A stretch of 64,000 nucleotides of DNA from Bacteroidales bacterium (GCA_029007435.1 JAQXHU010000064.1:1-64000); one strand, 5' to 3'; positions 18,110 to 29,833 are shown, counted from the stretch's first letter. Translations and numbers: made by a program. Notes: generated by a model not told the origin, from the sequence alone.

Positions 18110-18423
18110 ATGAACAAATTATTGATTGTTGCACTTATGTCAGTGTTTTCCGTCTTGACTTCTTATGCGGAGACTGACAATTCTAAAACCCAGCGTGTTG
18201 TCATTCTTGACAAAGCTCCTAAGAAAAATGACCATAAGAACCGTGCTCCGGAACTGATTCCGCTGGAGTGTTACTACAACGGATTCGCGGGCCAGGTCGA
18301 AATCATCCTTGATGCCGGGTCAGGGGAGACACTGGTGCGCCTTTCCAATCTCGTGACAGGCGAGGCAGCCACGATGACGGAGTCCACTATTCGGCCCTTG
18401 TGAATCTTTCCTTCAGCTTCTGA
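18110..18423 (+). pseudogene. Small secreted protein (DUF3244-like?), apparently frameshifted
   Basis: The ORF from ATG 18110 (alternative ATG 18104) begins with a clear signal peptide (NKLLIVALMSVFSVLTSYA), then a beta-rich segment ELIPLECYYNGFAGQVEIIL and ETLVRLSNLVTGE. In this frame it ends at 18403 with the unconvincing tail ATMTESTIRPL. One base out of register, the same DNA reads SHDDGVHYSALVNLSFSF and stops at 18421-18423. That continuation looks like the expected beta-strand ending, so I infer a single-base indel near 18360-18372, either a real mutation or a sequencing error. Size and character resemble small secreted DUF3244-type Bacteroidetes proteins, but the assignment is tentative. 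A promoter and a palindrome lie just upstream. Confidence 0.5.
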
Positions 18424-18496
18424 GGCCCAATCCTGAACTCGTGAATAATAAACACGAGCTTTGGCTTATGGCAGCTGAGAAATGGCTCATTCTCAT

Positions 18497-18546
18497 AGTA
18501 TCGGCGATGCACCCTGCGGAAAGCAGAAGCGGCATCGCCGATATTT
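18497..18546 (+). terminator. Rho-independent terminator candidate
   Basis: A perfect 11-bp stem, ATCGGCGATGC (18500-18510) with GCATCGCCGAT (18532-18542), extendable by three pairs outward. A smaller CTGC/GCAG hairpin lies inside the loop, and ATTTTC follows. It is placed to end transcription of the small secreted gene before the convergent beta-galactosidase gene. The rest of 18424-18592 holds nothing else I recognise. Confidence 0.6.
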
Positions 18547-18592
18547 TCATTTCCCGTTTCCCAAATTGTGGAATCTCCTGCAACCGGCTACG

Positions 18593-21667
<3,075 letters not shown>

Positions 21668-21747
21668 CTATTGTCTTCAGCAAATCTAATAAAAAATGGA
21701 AGATTATGCGCAATGCACAGGTTCTTTGTTTTCAGCCTTTTCAAAAT

Positions 21748-21790
21748 AAGCGCTTGCGCTTGCTTAATCAGCGGATAAATCTTAATTTTG
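21748..21790 (+). promoter_or_regulatory. gltX promoter with overlapping palindrome
   Basis: TTG (21760-21762), 20 nt, then TAATTTTG (21783-21790) fits the TTTG/TAnnTTTG promoter type and lies 23 nt before the gltX ATG. A short inverted repeat AAGCGC-TT-GCGCTT (21748-21761) overlaps the -33 element and could be a protein-binding site. Confidence 0.55.
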
Positions 21791-21813
21791 CCGGATTGAA
21801 AGAAACTTGTAAT

Positions 21814-23562
21814 ATGGAAAGAAGAACAAGAGTCAGATTTGCGCCGTCCCCGACCGGCCCGCTGCATATGGGAGGAGTCAGGACCGCATTGTATAATTAT
21901 CTGTACGCCAAGCAGAAAGGCGGAGATTTCATTATCCGTATCGAAGACACGGACTCCCACAGATTCGTTCCGGGAGCGGAAAAATATATTATTGAGGCGC
22001 TGAACTGGTGCGGCATCCATCCTGATGAAGGAGTTGATGAGAACGGCAATGTCGTTGAGACTCCGTCTGAAAAGCATCCGCACGCTCCTTACAGACAGTC
22101 GCAGCGCAAAGGCATATACCGGAAATATGCTGACCAGCTTATAGAGAACGGTTACGCATATTATGCTTTCGACACAGCTGAAGAACTCGAATCTAAAAGA
22201 AACGAGGCTGAGGCTTCTGGTAATACATTTATCTACAACCAGCTTACACGCAAAGAATTGCGCAATTCCCTCACCCTTCCTGAAGACGAGGTGAAAAGGC
22301 TTTTGGAGACTACCGACACCTGGACAATCCGTTTCAAGATGCCGGAGAACACTGTTGTCAAAATGGATGACCTCATCCGCGGTCATATTGAGGTCAATAC
22401 TGACACTCTTGACGACAAAGTGCTCTGGAAAAGAGCCGATGAACTTCCGACATACCATCTGGCGAACATTGTGGATGACCACCTGATGGAAATAAGCGAG
22501 GTTATCAGGGGAGAGGAGTGGCTTCCGTCCCTTCCGCTCCACTATATGCTTTACAAGGCATTCGGATGGGAGGACACAATGCCGCGTTTCGCTCATCTGT
22601 CCCTGCTTCTCAAGCCGGACGGAAAAGGCAAGTTGAGCAAACGTGACGGCGACCGTCTTGGTTTCCCTGTATTCCCTCTCAAGTGGGTCAATCCTGCGGG
22701 GGAGGAGTCGCGCGGCTACCGTGAGGACGGTTATTTCCCGGAAGCGTTTGTCAATCTGCTCGCTATGCTCGGCTGGAATCCGGGAGACGACAGGGAACTT
22801 TTCACGATGGACGAGCTCGTCCGGAGCTTCTCTCTTGAGAGGGTCATCAAGTCAGGGGCGAGGTTCAATCCGGAGAAAGCCAAGTGGTATAACAAGGAAT
22901 ATCTCAGGATGAAGTCCGACAGCGAGCTTGCGGACCTGTTCGTTCCTGTGCTCGAATCCAAAGGCGTAAAAGTGATTGAGTGTCCGGCCTGCGCTTTGAC
23001 AGCCGGTGCTGAATTCGCTGGAAAAGGTATTGATTTCCAGAACCATATAGTCACAAAGGAATATGTGCTCGAAGTGGTGTCTCTCATCAAGGAGAGGGCT
23101 TCGTTCGTGAAAGATTTCTGGGACATAGCGGCCTGCCTTTTCATTTCTCCTTCTGAGTATGCGGACTTCGGTGTGAAAGCGGGCGGCCCGGAGGTGCAGA
23201 AGCCTGTTGATCCGAGAAGGGCTGCCGATCCCCGTGTGAAAGTCTTCGACGACACGCTCACCGCCCCATTCCTTGCCAAGGATGTTGACAAGTTCTGGAA
23301 ACCGGAGAATTACGGGCCTGCATTCCAGACCGGGGAATATGTCGGCAAGTTTGACGGAGCTTTCACCAAAGATAATGTCGAGCCGTATTTTGAGAATTAT
23401 ATCCGGGAACAGGGCTGGCCGATGGGCAAGGTGATGAACTGCATCCGCCTGGCGTTGACGGGAGCTTCAAGCGGCCTTGGCATTGCTGATATTCTCTCAT
23501 TCATCGGGAAAAAGGAGTTCGCCGCGAGGATGGATTATGCAGGCGAAAGACTTGGAAAATAA
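21814..23562 (+). CDS. gltX: Glutamyl-tRNA synthetase
   Basis: A 582-residue class I aminoacyl-tRNA synthetase that charges tRNA-Glu. The HIGH motif reads H18-MGG in APSPTGPLHMGGVRTALYN and the KMSKS motif reads K273-LSKR277. IEDTDSHRF and ADELPTYHLANIVDDHLME are family blocks. The protein is about 75 residues longer than the Bacteroides enzyme as I recall it. The extra length lies mainly at about 390-405 (with CPAC) and about 450-495 (GGPEVQKPVDPRRAADPRV), inside the anticodon-binding half. The start is the ATG at 21814, just downstream of a good promoter; an in-frame ORF extends further upstream but crosses that promoter. rpiB follows by 12 nt. Confidence 0.95.
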   Translation: MERRTRVRFAPSPTGPLHMGGVRTALYNYLYAKQKGGDFIIRIEDTDSHRFVPGAEKYIIEALNWCGIHPDEGVDENGNVVETPSEKHPHAPYRQSQRKGIYRKYADQLIENGYAYYAFDTAEELESKRNEAEASGNTFIYNQLTRKELRNSLTLPEDEVKRLLETTDTWTIRFKMPENTVVKMDDLIRGHIEVNTDTLDDKVLWKRADELPTYHLANIVDDHLMEISEVIRGEEWLPSLPLHYMLYKAFGWEDTMPRFAHLSLLLKPDGKGKLSKRDGDRLGFPVFPLKWVNPAGEESRGYREDGYFPEAFVNLLAMLGWNPGDDRELFTMDELVRSFSLERVIKSGARFNPEKAKWYNKEYLRMKSDSELADLFVPVLESKGVKVIECPACALTAGAEFAGKGIDFQNHIVTKEYVLEVVSLIKERASFVKDFWDIAACLFISPSEYADFGVKAGGPEVQKPVDPRRAADPRVKVFDDTLTAPFLAKDVDKFWKPENYGPAFQTGEYVGKFDGAFTKDNVEPYFENYIREQGWPMGKVMNCIRLALTGASSGLGIADILSFIGKKEFAARMDYAGERLGK

Positions 23563-23574
23563 TTTCGTGACGAT

Positions 23575-24006
23575 ATGAAAATAGGAATCTGCAGTGATCA
23601 TGCGGGCTATGACTACAAGAGCCGGCTTGTGCCGTATCTTCAGAAAAAGGGATACGAGGTAGTTGATTTCGGAACTGACTCCACGGACAGCATGGATTAT
23701 CCGGATGTGGCTCATCCGCTTGCTGAGGCGGTGGAGAAGGGTGCGGTTGACTGCGGCATAGCGATGTGCGGCACCGGCAACGGAATGGCACTCACATTGA
23801 ACAAGCATCAGGGAATCCGGGCGGGGCTTGCCTGGGGAACAGAGATAGGCAGGCTCGTCAAGGCCCACAACAATGCCAATGTGCTTGTTATGCCGGCCCG
23901 TTTCATCTCTTACAGAATGGTCCAGGCCATTACTAAAACCTGGCTTGATACTCCATTCGAGGGAGGCCGCCATCAGCGCAGGATTGACAAAGTCCCTTGC
24001 AGATAA
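23575..24006 (+). CDS. rpiB: Ribose-5-phosphate isomerase B
   Basis: A 143-residue cytoplasmic enzyme of the RpiB/LacA/LacB family that interconverts ribose-5-P and ribulose-5-P in the pentose phosphate pathway. Visible: CSDHAGYDYKSRL at the N-terminus (Asp for substrate binding), the catalytic Cys in MCGTGNGMALTLNK, and the terminal His-Arg rich FEGGRHQRRIDKV. Length fits RpiB exactly. It is 12 nt after gltX and followed 17 nt later by truB, so probably co-transcribed. Confidence 0.94.
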   Translation: MKIGICSDHAGYDYKSRLVPYLQKKGYEVVDFGTDSTDSMDYPDVAHPLAEAVEKGAVDCGIAMCGTGNGMALTLNKHQGIRAGLAWGTEIGRLVKAHNNANVLVMPARFISYRMVQAITKTWLDTPFEGGRHQRRIDKVPCR

Positions 24007-24023
24007 GTATCTTTTCCGATAAT

Positions 24024-24914
24024 ATGATATTGACCAGGCAATGTGTCGGCAGGACTGTCCTGACCGGCGATATAGATGATTACCCGGAAGGAATAGTCAT
24101 TCCTGTGGACAAGCCGTACCGCTGGACATCAGCTGATGTCATCCGCAAGCTGAAATACTGCGCCTGCAGGCATTTCCATAAGAAGAATCTGAAAGTCGGC
24201 CATGCGGGAACACTCGACCCTCTGGCTACTGGTGTCCTGCTGGTCTGCGTTGGCAAGGCCACAAGGCAGGCTGAAACTTTCCAGAAACACGACAAGGAGT
24301 ATGTCGCTGGAATATCGTTCGGAGCCACTACTCCATCGTACGATCTTGAGAAAGAGATAGATATGCGTTATCCGACAGATGGGGTCAGCGAGGCTGCCCT
24401 GAGATTCGTCCTTCCTGGCTTTTTAGGGGAGCAGGAACAGGTGGCGCCCCTGTTCTCAGCCAAGTCCATTGATGGTGTGCGCGCCTATGAACTTGCCAGG
24501 AAAGAATGGAAGAGAACAAGGTCAGCCGGAGATGGCGGAAGCGCTTCTGTATTTGACCATTCTGCCGCAGGAATCCTCAACCGGCAGATTATCAACATAT
24601 CCGAGATGGAATTGTTGGGTTTCTGGCCTGACGGACTTCCGGCATCTGATGTGCCCGTGAATCCGGCAGAGGAGAGCGACAGGAGGAATCTGCGTATCAA
24701 TGTCACTGATAATTCCTCCCTGCATCTGCCTCACGCCGAGGTCAGGGTGGTCTGCTCCAAGGGTACATACATCAGGGCTCTTGCCAGGGATTTGGGCGAG
24801 GCCCTTGGGTCCGGAGCACATCTTGACAGTCTCCGCCGCACACGCAACGGAGGATTCCGTGTGGAAGACGCGCTGACTGTTGAACAGGCAGTTGACTTCT
24901 TTAAGTTTGATTGA
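24024..24914 (+). CDS. truB: tRNA pseudouridine(55) synthase TruB
   Basis: A 296-residue enzyme that forms pseudouridine 55 in the T loop of tRNAs. The catalytic Asp is D65 in GHAGTLDPLATGVLL. Further blocks are KEYVAGISFGATT, PLFSAKSIDGVRAYELAR and CSKGTYIRALARDLGEAL. It is longer than most Bacteroidetes TruB (about 230-240 aa). The excess is a low-complexity Gly/Ser/Asp-rich insert at about residues 160-235, between the catalytic core and the Arg-rich tRNA-binding strand. I chose the ATG at 24024 over the TTG at 23997, which overlaps rpiB. Confidence 0.93.
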   Translation: MILTRQCVGRTVLTGDIDDYPEGIVIPVDKPYRWTSADVIRKLKYCACRHFHKKNLKVGHAGTLDPLATGVLLVCVGKATRQAETFQKHDKEYVAGISFGATTPSYDLEKEIDMRYPTDGVSEAALRFVLPGFLGEQEQVAPLFSAKSIDGVRAYELARKEWKRTRSAGDGGSASVFDHSAAGILNRQIINISEMELLGFWPDGLPASDVPVNPAEESDRRNLRINVTDNSSLHLPHAEVRVVCSKGTYIRALARDLGEALGSGAHLDSLRRTRNGGFRVEDALTVEQAVDFFKFD

Positions 24915-24952
24915 TTAAGTTTTGCAAGTGCGCAACTTGAAATTCGGTTAGA

Positions 24953-26314
24953 TTATTTGCCGCTCGGCCTGTCGAGCCCGAGATCCGGGTTGCGGTCTGA
25001 AGCGCGGGCGAATAGCACGGCCACGATTATCGCCAGGACGCATAGCGTCAGGAAAACATATTCAGAATGCAGTGCGGCGAGTCTTCCGGACACATCGTTT
25101 CCGGTTGTTCCGTTCTTGAAAATGACCCCGACGATTACAGGTACGATTAGCATTCCCATATTCTGAATCCAGTATATCAGCGAATAAGCCGTGCCGAGAT
25201 TCTTCTCCGGCACTATTCTGGATACTGACGGCCACAGCGCCGCAGGAACCAGTGAATATCCGATACCGAGCACGGCGATTCCTGTGTAACCGAAAGCCCT
25301 CACACCAGAAGGTGCAAAAGCTATCATCAGATGGGCCGCAAATACCAGAGACGAACCAGCAATCATCCATCTTGTCCCCTTTCCGATTCTGTCAACCAGT
25401 GAGCCGAACAACGGGGCGAAAACGACTGTCGAGAACGGTATCAGCGACACCATCAGACTTGCCGTCTCAGATGGAAGGTCGAAGCGGGGAATAAGTATTG
25501 AGGTCGCGAATTTCTTGAAAGAGATAATGCTGCAATAGAAAAACACGCACAGCAGGGCAGACATAATGAAGTATTTATTGGACAATACCTTGAATATATC
25601 TGAGAATCTGAATTCGTCTTCCTCGGAGCGCATCTTCCTGTCTGTCGAGCCGTTGATGGCGTCAAATTTTGCGTCCATCGCTACGAAAACTGCCCAAAGA
25701 ACCGTGCCGGCAAGAAGAAGCGCCAGTCCGGAGAAAGCGGGCCTTGCTGTTTCTGACAGGGTATAAATCTCGCCAGGAGCCTTTGCCGCCACTAAAACCG
25801 GGGACAGAAGCAGGGCCAATGCGGTTCCGAGCCTGGCGATTGCGAGCTGGAGACCCATTGCGAAGGCCATATTCCTGCCTTTGAACCATTTGGCGATGGA
25901 ACGGGTGACTGCTACTCCTGCTATCTCGCTTCCCAGCCCGAACAGCATACATCCTGCATAAGCCAGCATCAGGGAGTTTTTTGGAGACATCCCGGAGCTT
26001 ATTGCATAAGTGACCACGGCGGCACCGGCAGTCATCATTCCGACGAAAATGGAACCTGTCACCCTGACTCCCCATTTGTCCAGGAGCATTCCGCACACTA
26101 TCAGCCCTCCCCATACGCAAAGGAATGAATAACCTCCTGCGTAAAATCCGTAATCAGCTGAATTCCAACCCAGTTCCAGCAATTCCGGATTCCGGAAAAG
26201 CTGGGACAGGGAAGAAAACATATCGTCGAAAAAATATGATGCGAACATAGGGACCACCAGGCAGGCAAGAGCCGCCCAGCAGGACACTGCACCTGTTTTT
26301 CTGTTGCCGGTCAT
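24953..26314 (-). CDS. Major facilitator superfamily transporter (MFSD1-like), copy 2 of a tandem pair
   Basis: A 453-residue integral membrane protein with about 12 predicted transmembrane helices and a central cytoplasmic loop (about 215-235, charged). MFS motif A is seen as DKWGVRVTG in the loop between helices 2 and 3. The block LWPSVSRIVPEKNLGTAY followed by IQNMGMLIVPVIVG resembles the MFSD1 branch of the superfamily, whose animal member exports dipeptides from lysosomes. The substrate here is unknown. It is 3 nt downstream of a paralogous gene with the same architecture, and the two certainly share a transcript. Convergent with truB (38 nt apart). Confidence 0.85.
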   Translation of the reverse strand: MTGNRKTGAVSCWAALACLVVPMFASYFFDDMFSSLSQLFRNPELLELGWNSADYGFYAGGYSFLCVWGGLIVCGMLLDKWGVRVTGSIFVGMMTAGAAVVTYAISSGMSPKNSLMLAYAGCMLFGLGSEIAGVAVTRSIAKWFKGRNMAFAMGLQLAIARLGTALALLLSPVLVAAKAPGEIYTLSETARPAFSGLALLLAGTVLWAVFVAMDAKFDAINGSTDRKMRSEEDEFRFSDIFKVLSNKYFIMSALLCVFFYCSIISFKKFATSILIPRFDLPSETASLMVSLIPFSTVVFAPLFGSLVDRIGKGTRWMIAGSSLVFAAHLMIAFAPSGVRAFGYTGIAVLGIGYSLVPAALWPSVSRIVPEKNLGTAYSLIYWIQNMGMLIVPVIVGVIFKNGTTGNDVSGRLAALHSEYVFLTLCVLAIIVAVLFARASDRNPDLGLDRPSGK

Positions 26315-26317
26315 TTA

Positions 26318-27691
26318 TTATGCCTCTTTTTTCACGTTAGGCTCCTCAAGATGGTAGCCTTTGTTCTTGTCTTCCACCTTGAGCAGGAATGTGAGGATGA
26401 ATGCAAGCACTCCGAATGTGGAGAATATGAGCATCGGCATCAGATAACCGCCGGTGTGCTGGAGAACCACGCCTATAAGAAGCGGAACGAGGCAGAGACC
26501 GATGTTCTGAACCCAGAAAATCAGGCAGTAAGCCGAACCGAGAATCGTCTCGTCGATGATTTTTGGAACAGAAGGCCAGAGCGCCGCCGGAACGAGGGAG
26601 AATGAAACTCCGAGCACCACGATGAGAAGCACCGCAAGCCATTTGCTCGGGAATGCCGGCAGCAGGAATGCGAAACTCAGGTGGCAGACAATCATTATCA
26701 CAGCACCGGCCATCAGCATTGAGGCGCCTTTCCCCTTGAAGTCGAGGAAAGCTCCGAGGAACGGAGTGAGCACCATTGCGAGAATCGGGAAGCAGCTGAA
26801 CAGGCGGGATGCGGTGGAAGCATCGATGTCCAATGTGACTTCCAGATAGTTAGGCGCGTATCTCTGGAATGGGAATATGGCACTGTAATATAGTACGCAC
26901 AGCAGGGCGACAATCCAGAACATCTTGCTGGAGAAAATCTTGCCGAGGTCGCTGATGTGGAACTCGTCTTCCGGTGATTTCTCTGTGGTCATCAGTCCGG
27001 CCGCCACAAGCTGGCTGTCGAATTTCCTGTCCATAAATGTGAAGATAAGGAAGAAAAGCAGCCCGACGATGAGCAGGGCAGTGCAGAATCCCACAGGAGC
27101 CACGACGGAGTTGTCGAACTTGGCCGCGATGAGCGGAGAAATCCACATCACGGCGAACACTCCGAGCCTGGCGATGGCCATCTCAAGCCCCATCGCAAGA
27201 GCCATCTCCTTGCCCTTGAACCATTTGGCGATTGCTTTGGATACAGTGGTTCCGGCCATTTCGCAGCCGCATCCGAAGATCATAAATCCGAGGCTTGCCA
27301 TTTTTGCGCTGCCCGGAAGAGCGACCCACCAGCTGTTCAGCCATCCGCAGAATGCCGTGGCCTGGAACCAGTCGCTGATACCTATATATTTAATTACTGC
27401 TCCGAATACCATCAACGATGCTGACAGAAGTCCGGTGAAGCGCACGCCCATCTTGTCCAGAATGATTCCTGCGAAGATAAGGAAGAAGCAGAATACGTTG
27501 AGGAAATACTCGGAAGCTGCGTATGTTCCGAAAACTGATGAATCCCATCCTCTGGATGACTCGATTAGCGATTTGAGAGGGGACATTACGTCCACGAACA
27601 TATAACCGAAAAACATCATCAATGCGATGAGAACCAGAACTGACCAGCGGGCTATCGCGCTGTCATTCATTAATTTCTGTGCTTTTGTCAT
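26318..27691 (-). CDS. Major facilitator superfamily transporter (MFSD1-like), copy 1 of a tandem pair
   Basis: A 457-residue, 12-helix MFS permease, first gene of a two-gene minus-strand operon. Shared landmarks with its neighbour are DKMGVRFTGLLSAS (motif A), AIAKWFKGKEMALAMGLEMA, ALWPSVPKIIDETILGSAY and WVQNIGLCLVPLLIGVV, so the pair arose by duplication. The C-terminal tail ends in a charged cytoplasmic stretch (LLKVEDKNKGYHLEEPN). The two copies may form a heterodimer or differ in substrate; neither can be decided here. Peptide or organic-acid uptake are reasonable guesses from the family. Confidence 0.85.
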   Translation of the reverse strand: MTKAQKLMNDSAIARWSVLVLIALMMFFGYMFVDVMSPLKSLIESSRGWDSSVFGTYAASEYFLNVFCFFLIFAGIILDKMGVRFTGLLSASLMVFGAVIKYIGISDWFQATAFCGWLNSWWVALPGSAKMASLGFMIFGCGCEMAGTTVSKAIAKWFKGKEMALAMGLEMAIARLGVFAVMWISPLIAAKFDNSVVAPVGFCTALLIVGLLFFLIFTFMDRKFDSQLVAAGLMTTEKSPEDEFHISDLGKIFSSKMFWIVALLCVLYYSAIFPFQRYAPNYLEVTLDIDASTASRLFSCFPILAMVLTPFLGAFLDFKGKGASMLMAGAVIMIVCHLSFAFLLPAFPSKWLAVLLIVVLGVSFSLVPAALWPSVPKIIDETILGSAYCLIFWVQNIGLCLVPLLIGVVLQHTGGYLMPMLIFSTFGVLAFILTFLLKVEDKNKGYHLEEPNVKKEA

Positions 27692-27774
27692 ATTTTGTAG
27701 TTTTAACTTTCCGCCAAAAACTCTGCAAGATATTCAATAAATCATAAACAACAAAATTTTATTCAATTCAGAAT

Positions 27775-27795
27775 TTATCCGTATATTGCGGATAA
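27775..27795. repeat. 7-bp inverted repeat between the transporter pair and dxs
   Basis: TTATCCG (27775-27781), a 7-nt spacer, then CGGATAA (27789-27795). It lies in the 121-nt divergent gap, 18 nt before the dxs ATG, and overlaps a weak -7-like TAATTTCG (27793-27800). It could be an operator; no regulator is adjacent. Confidence 0.5.
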
Positions 27796-27812
27796 TTTCG
27801 TACAAGTATTAT

Positions 27813-29714
27813 ATGCTGGAGAATATAAACAGCCCGGAAGATCTCCGTAAACTTGACTTTGAGCAGCTTAAACTGCTCTGTCCGGAACTGAGGGATTATA
27901 TCATAAAGTGCTGCTCGACAAATCCGGGGCACCTTGGCTCAAGCCTGGGTGCTGTGGAACTCATTGTCGGACTGCATTATGTCTTCAACACACCGAAAGA
28001 CAAGATTGTGTTTGACGTCGGGCATCAGGCCTATGCCCACAAGATTCTGACCGGACGCAGGGAGGCGTTTGAAAGAAACAGGATGAGAGACGGATTGAGC
28101 GGCTTCCCGAAGCGTGGGGAAAGTGAATATGACGCTTTCGGCACAGGCCATTCATCCACATCGATTTCAGCTGCGCTTGGACTCTCCAATGCGGCAAGTC
28201 TTCTTGGAAAGGACGAGAAAGTAGTTGCGTTTATCGGTGACGGGGCGCTGACCGGAGGTCTTGCATTGGAAGGTCTCAACAATGCCGGATCAAGCAGCAG
28301 CGACATTCTCATCATACTGAATGACAATAATATATCTATAGATCGGAACATTGGCGGAATCCACGATTATCTCCTCCGCTTGACCACTGATCCTAAATAT
28401 CTGAAGCTCAAGGATAAAATATGGGACAGGATGGGAGAGGGATGGCTCAGGGATAAAACCCAGCGGATAGTGCGCTCCACCAAGTCATCCATTCTCGGCG
28501 GTTACCAGGGGGCGTTTTTCGAGGCTCTTGGATTCAGGTATTTCGGTCCTGTGGACGGCAACGATCTTGGTTCTGTGGTGGATGCGTTGAAACGCCTCCG
28601 CGGGCTCAGGGGACCGAGAATCCTCCACGCCATCACGAAGAAAGGCAAGGGCTACTGGCCTGCCGAGGCGGATCCGACCACCTGGCACGCCCCGGGCAGA
28701 TTCGATGTTGAGACCGGCATCAGGATTGCCGGCACTCACAAGGCTGACAGATATCAGGATGTCTTCGGTTCTGTGCTGCTGGATCTTGCGCGTAAAGACA
28801 GCCGCATTGTCGGCATTACCCCGGCTATGGCGACCGGTTGCGGAATGAACATTCTTGCCCAGGAAATGCCGGACCGTTTTTTTGATGTGGGAATCGAGGA
28901 GGAGCACGCTGTCACGTTTTCCGCCGGACTTGCGGCTGGCGGCCTGAAGCCGTTCTGCAATATCTATTCATCATTCTCTCAGAGGGCTTATGACGAGATT
29001 ATCCACGATGTCGCCCTTCAGAATCTTCCGGTGACGCTATGTTTCGACAGGGCAGGTCTGGTGGGGGAGGATGGCGCCACTCATCACGGATGTCTGGACA
29101 TTGCCGCATACCGTCCGGTGCCGAATGCCGTGATTGCCGCACCTAAGGATGAGATTGAACTTAAATCATTGATGTACACTGCTTCCTGTTATGATGGCGG
29201 TCCGTTCATTATCAGGTATCCGAGGGGATGCGGAGAAGGGAAAGACTGGAAAAATGCGGAGTACGAGTATCTTGAGCCGGGTAAGGGTGAGATGCTGCAG
29301 GAGGGATCAGGCTTCGCCATTATCGCAGCCGGTCCGGAGGCAAACCGCGCAATGGAGGCGGCTGAATTGATAGAGGCCGGGACAGGAGTTCGCCCGGCTG
29401 TATATAATATAAGGTATATCAAGCCTCTTGACACCGCCATTATTGATGAGGCGGCATCTATTGGAATGGTGCTGACAGTCGAGGAAGGCTCTTTGGCCGG
29501 CGGCCTTTTCGGAGCTGTGACCGAATACCTGGCGTCAATCAATTGCCGGGTTACAGTCCAGGGGCTCGGAATACCGGACAGATACATATCCCAGGACCGC
29601 CAGGACGCCCAGCGCGGGGAATGTGGGCTGGATGCGGAGGGGATTCGGAACAAGGCGGTGGAGATGATAAATTTTAATAAAAAATCTCAAAAAATTTTGG
29701 AGAATAAGAATTAA
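27813..29714 (+). CDS. dxs: 1-deoxy-D-xylulose-5-phosphate synthase
   Basis: A 633-residue thiamine-diphosphate enzyme that condenses pyruvate and glyceraldehyde-3-P, the first step of the MEP isoprenoid pathway. Visible: NPGHLGSSLGAVEL, VFDVGHQAYAHKILTGR, the ThDP/Mg motif GDGALTGGLALEGLNN, GIEEEHAVTFSAGLAAGG with the catalytic Glu, and CFDRAGLVGEDGATHHG. All three transketolase-like domains are present. The start is the ATG at 27813; the upstream TTG extension has no family support. The promoter for the downstream tRNA operon lies in its last codons. Confidence 0.96.
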   Translation: MLENINSPEDLRKLDFEQLKLLCPELRDYIIKCCSTNPGHLGSSLGAVELIVGLHYVFNTPKDKIVFDVGHQAYAHKILTGRREAFERNRMRDGLSGFPKRGESEYDAFGTGHSSTSISAALGLSNAASLLGKDEKVVAFIGDGALTGGLALEGLNNAGSSSSDILIILNDNNISIDRNIGGIHDYLLRLTTDPKYLKLKDKIWDRMGEGWLRDKTQRIVRSTKSSILGGYQGAFFEALGFRYFGPVDGNDLGSVVDALKRLRGLRGPRILHAITKKGKGYWPAEADPTTWHAPGRFDVETGIRIAGTHKADRYQDVFGSVLLDLARKDSRIVGITPAMATGCGMNILAQEMPDRFFDVGIEEEHAVTFSAGLAAGGLKPFCNIYSSFSQRAYDEIIHDVALQNLPVTLCFDRAGLVGEDGATHHGCLDIAAYRPVPNAVIAAPKDEIELKSLMYTASCYDGGPFIIRYPRGCGEGKDWKNAEYEYLEPGKGEMLQEGSGFAIIAAGPEANRAMEAAELIEAGTGVRPAVYNIRYIKPLDTAIIDEAASIGMVLTVEEGSLAGGLFGAVTEYLASINCRVTVQGLGIPDRYISQDRQDAQRGECGLDAEGIRNKAVEMINFNKKSQKILENKN

Positions 29715-29726
29715 TGCCTATCTTTG
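29696..29726 (+). promoter_or_regulatory. Promoter of the tRNA-tuf operon (TTTG-N19-TATCTTTG)
   Basis: TTTG (29696-29699) and TATCTTTG (29719-29726) are 19 nt apart, an ideal Bacteroidetes promoter. The -33 element lies within the end of dxs. Transcription would begin about 25-30 nt before the first tRNA. Confidence 0.75.
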
Positions 29727-29759
29727 CAATCCCTTACGATAAGTAAGGCGAACAACATT

Positions 29760-29833
29760 GCCGATGTAGCTCAGTTGGCTAGAGCACGTGATTTGTAATC
29801 TCGGGGTCGTGGGTTCGACTCCCTCCATCGGCT
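29760..29833 (+). tRNA. tRNA-Thr (anticodon TGT)
   Basis: A 74-nt cloverleaf: acceptor GCCGATG with CATCGGC, D arm GCTC/GAGC, anticodon loop TTTGTAA and T loop TTCGACT. The anticodon stem and the T stem each contain one T-T mismatch. CCA is not encoded. It is the first of four tRNAs ahead of tuf. Confidence 0.93.

Noticed and set aside
24915..24952. Hairpin-like AAGTTTTGC...GCAACTT between truB and the transporter gene
   Set aside because: Stem is short with a 2-nt bulge and no U tract on either strand; too weak to call a terminator.
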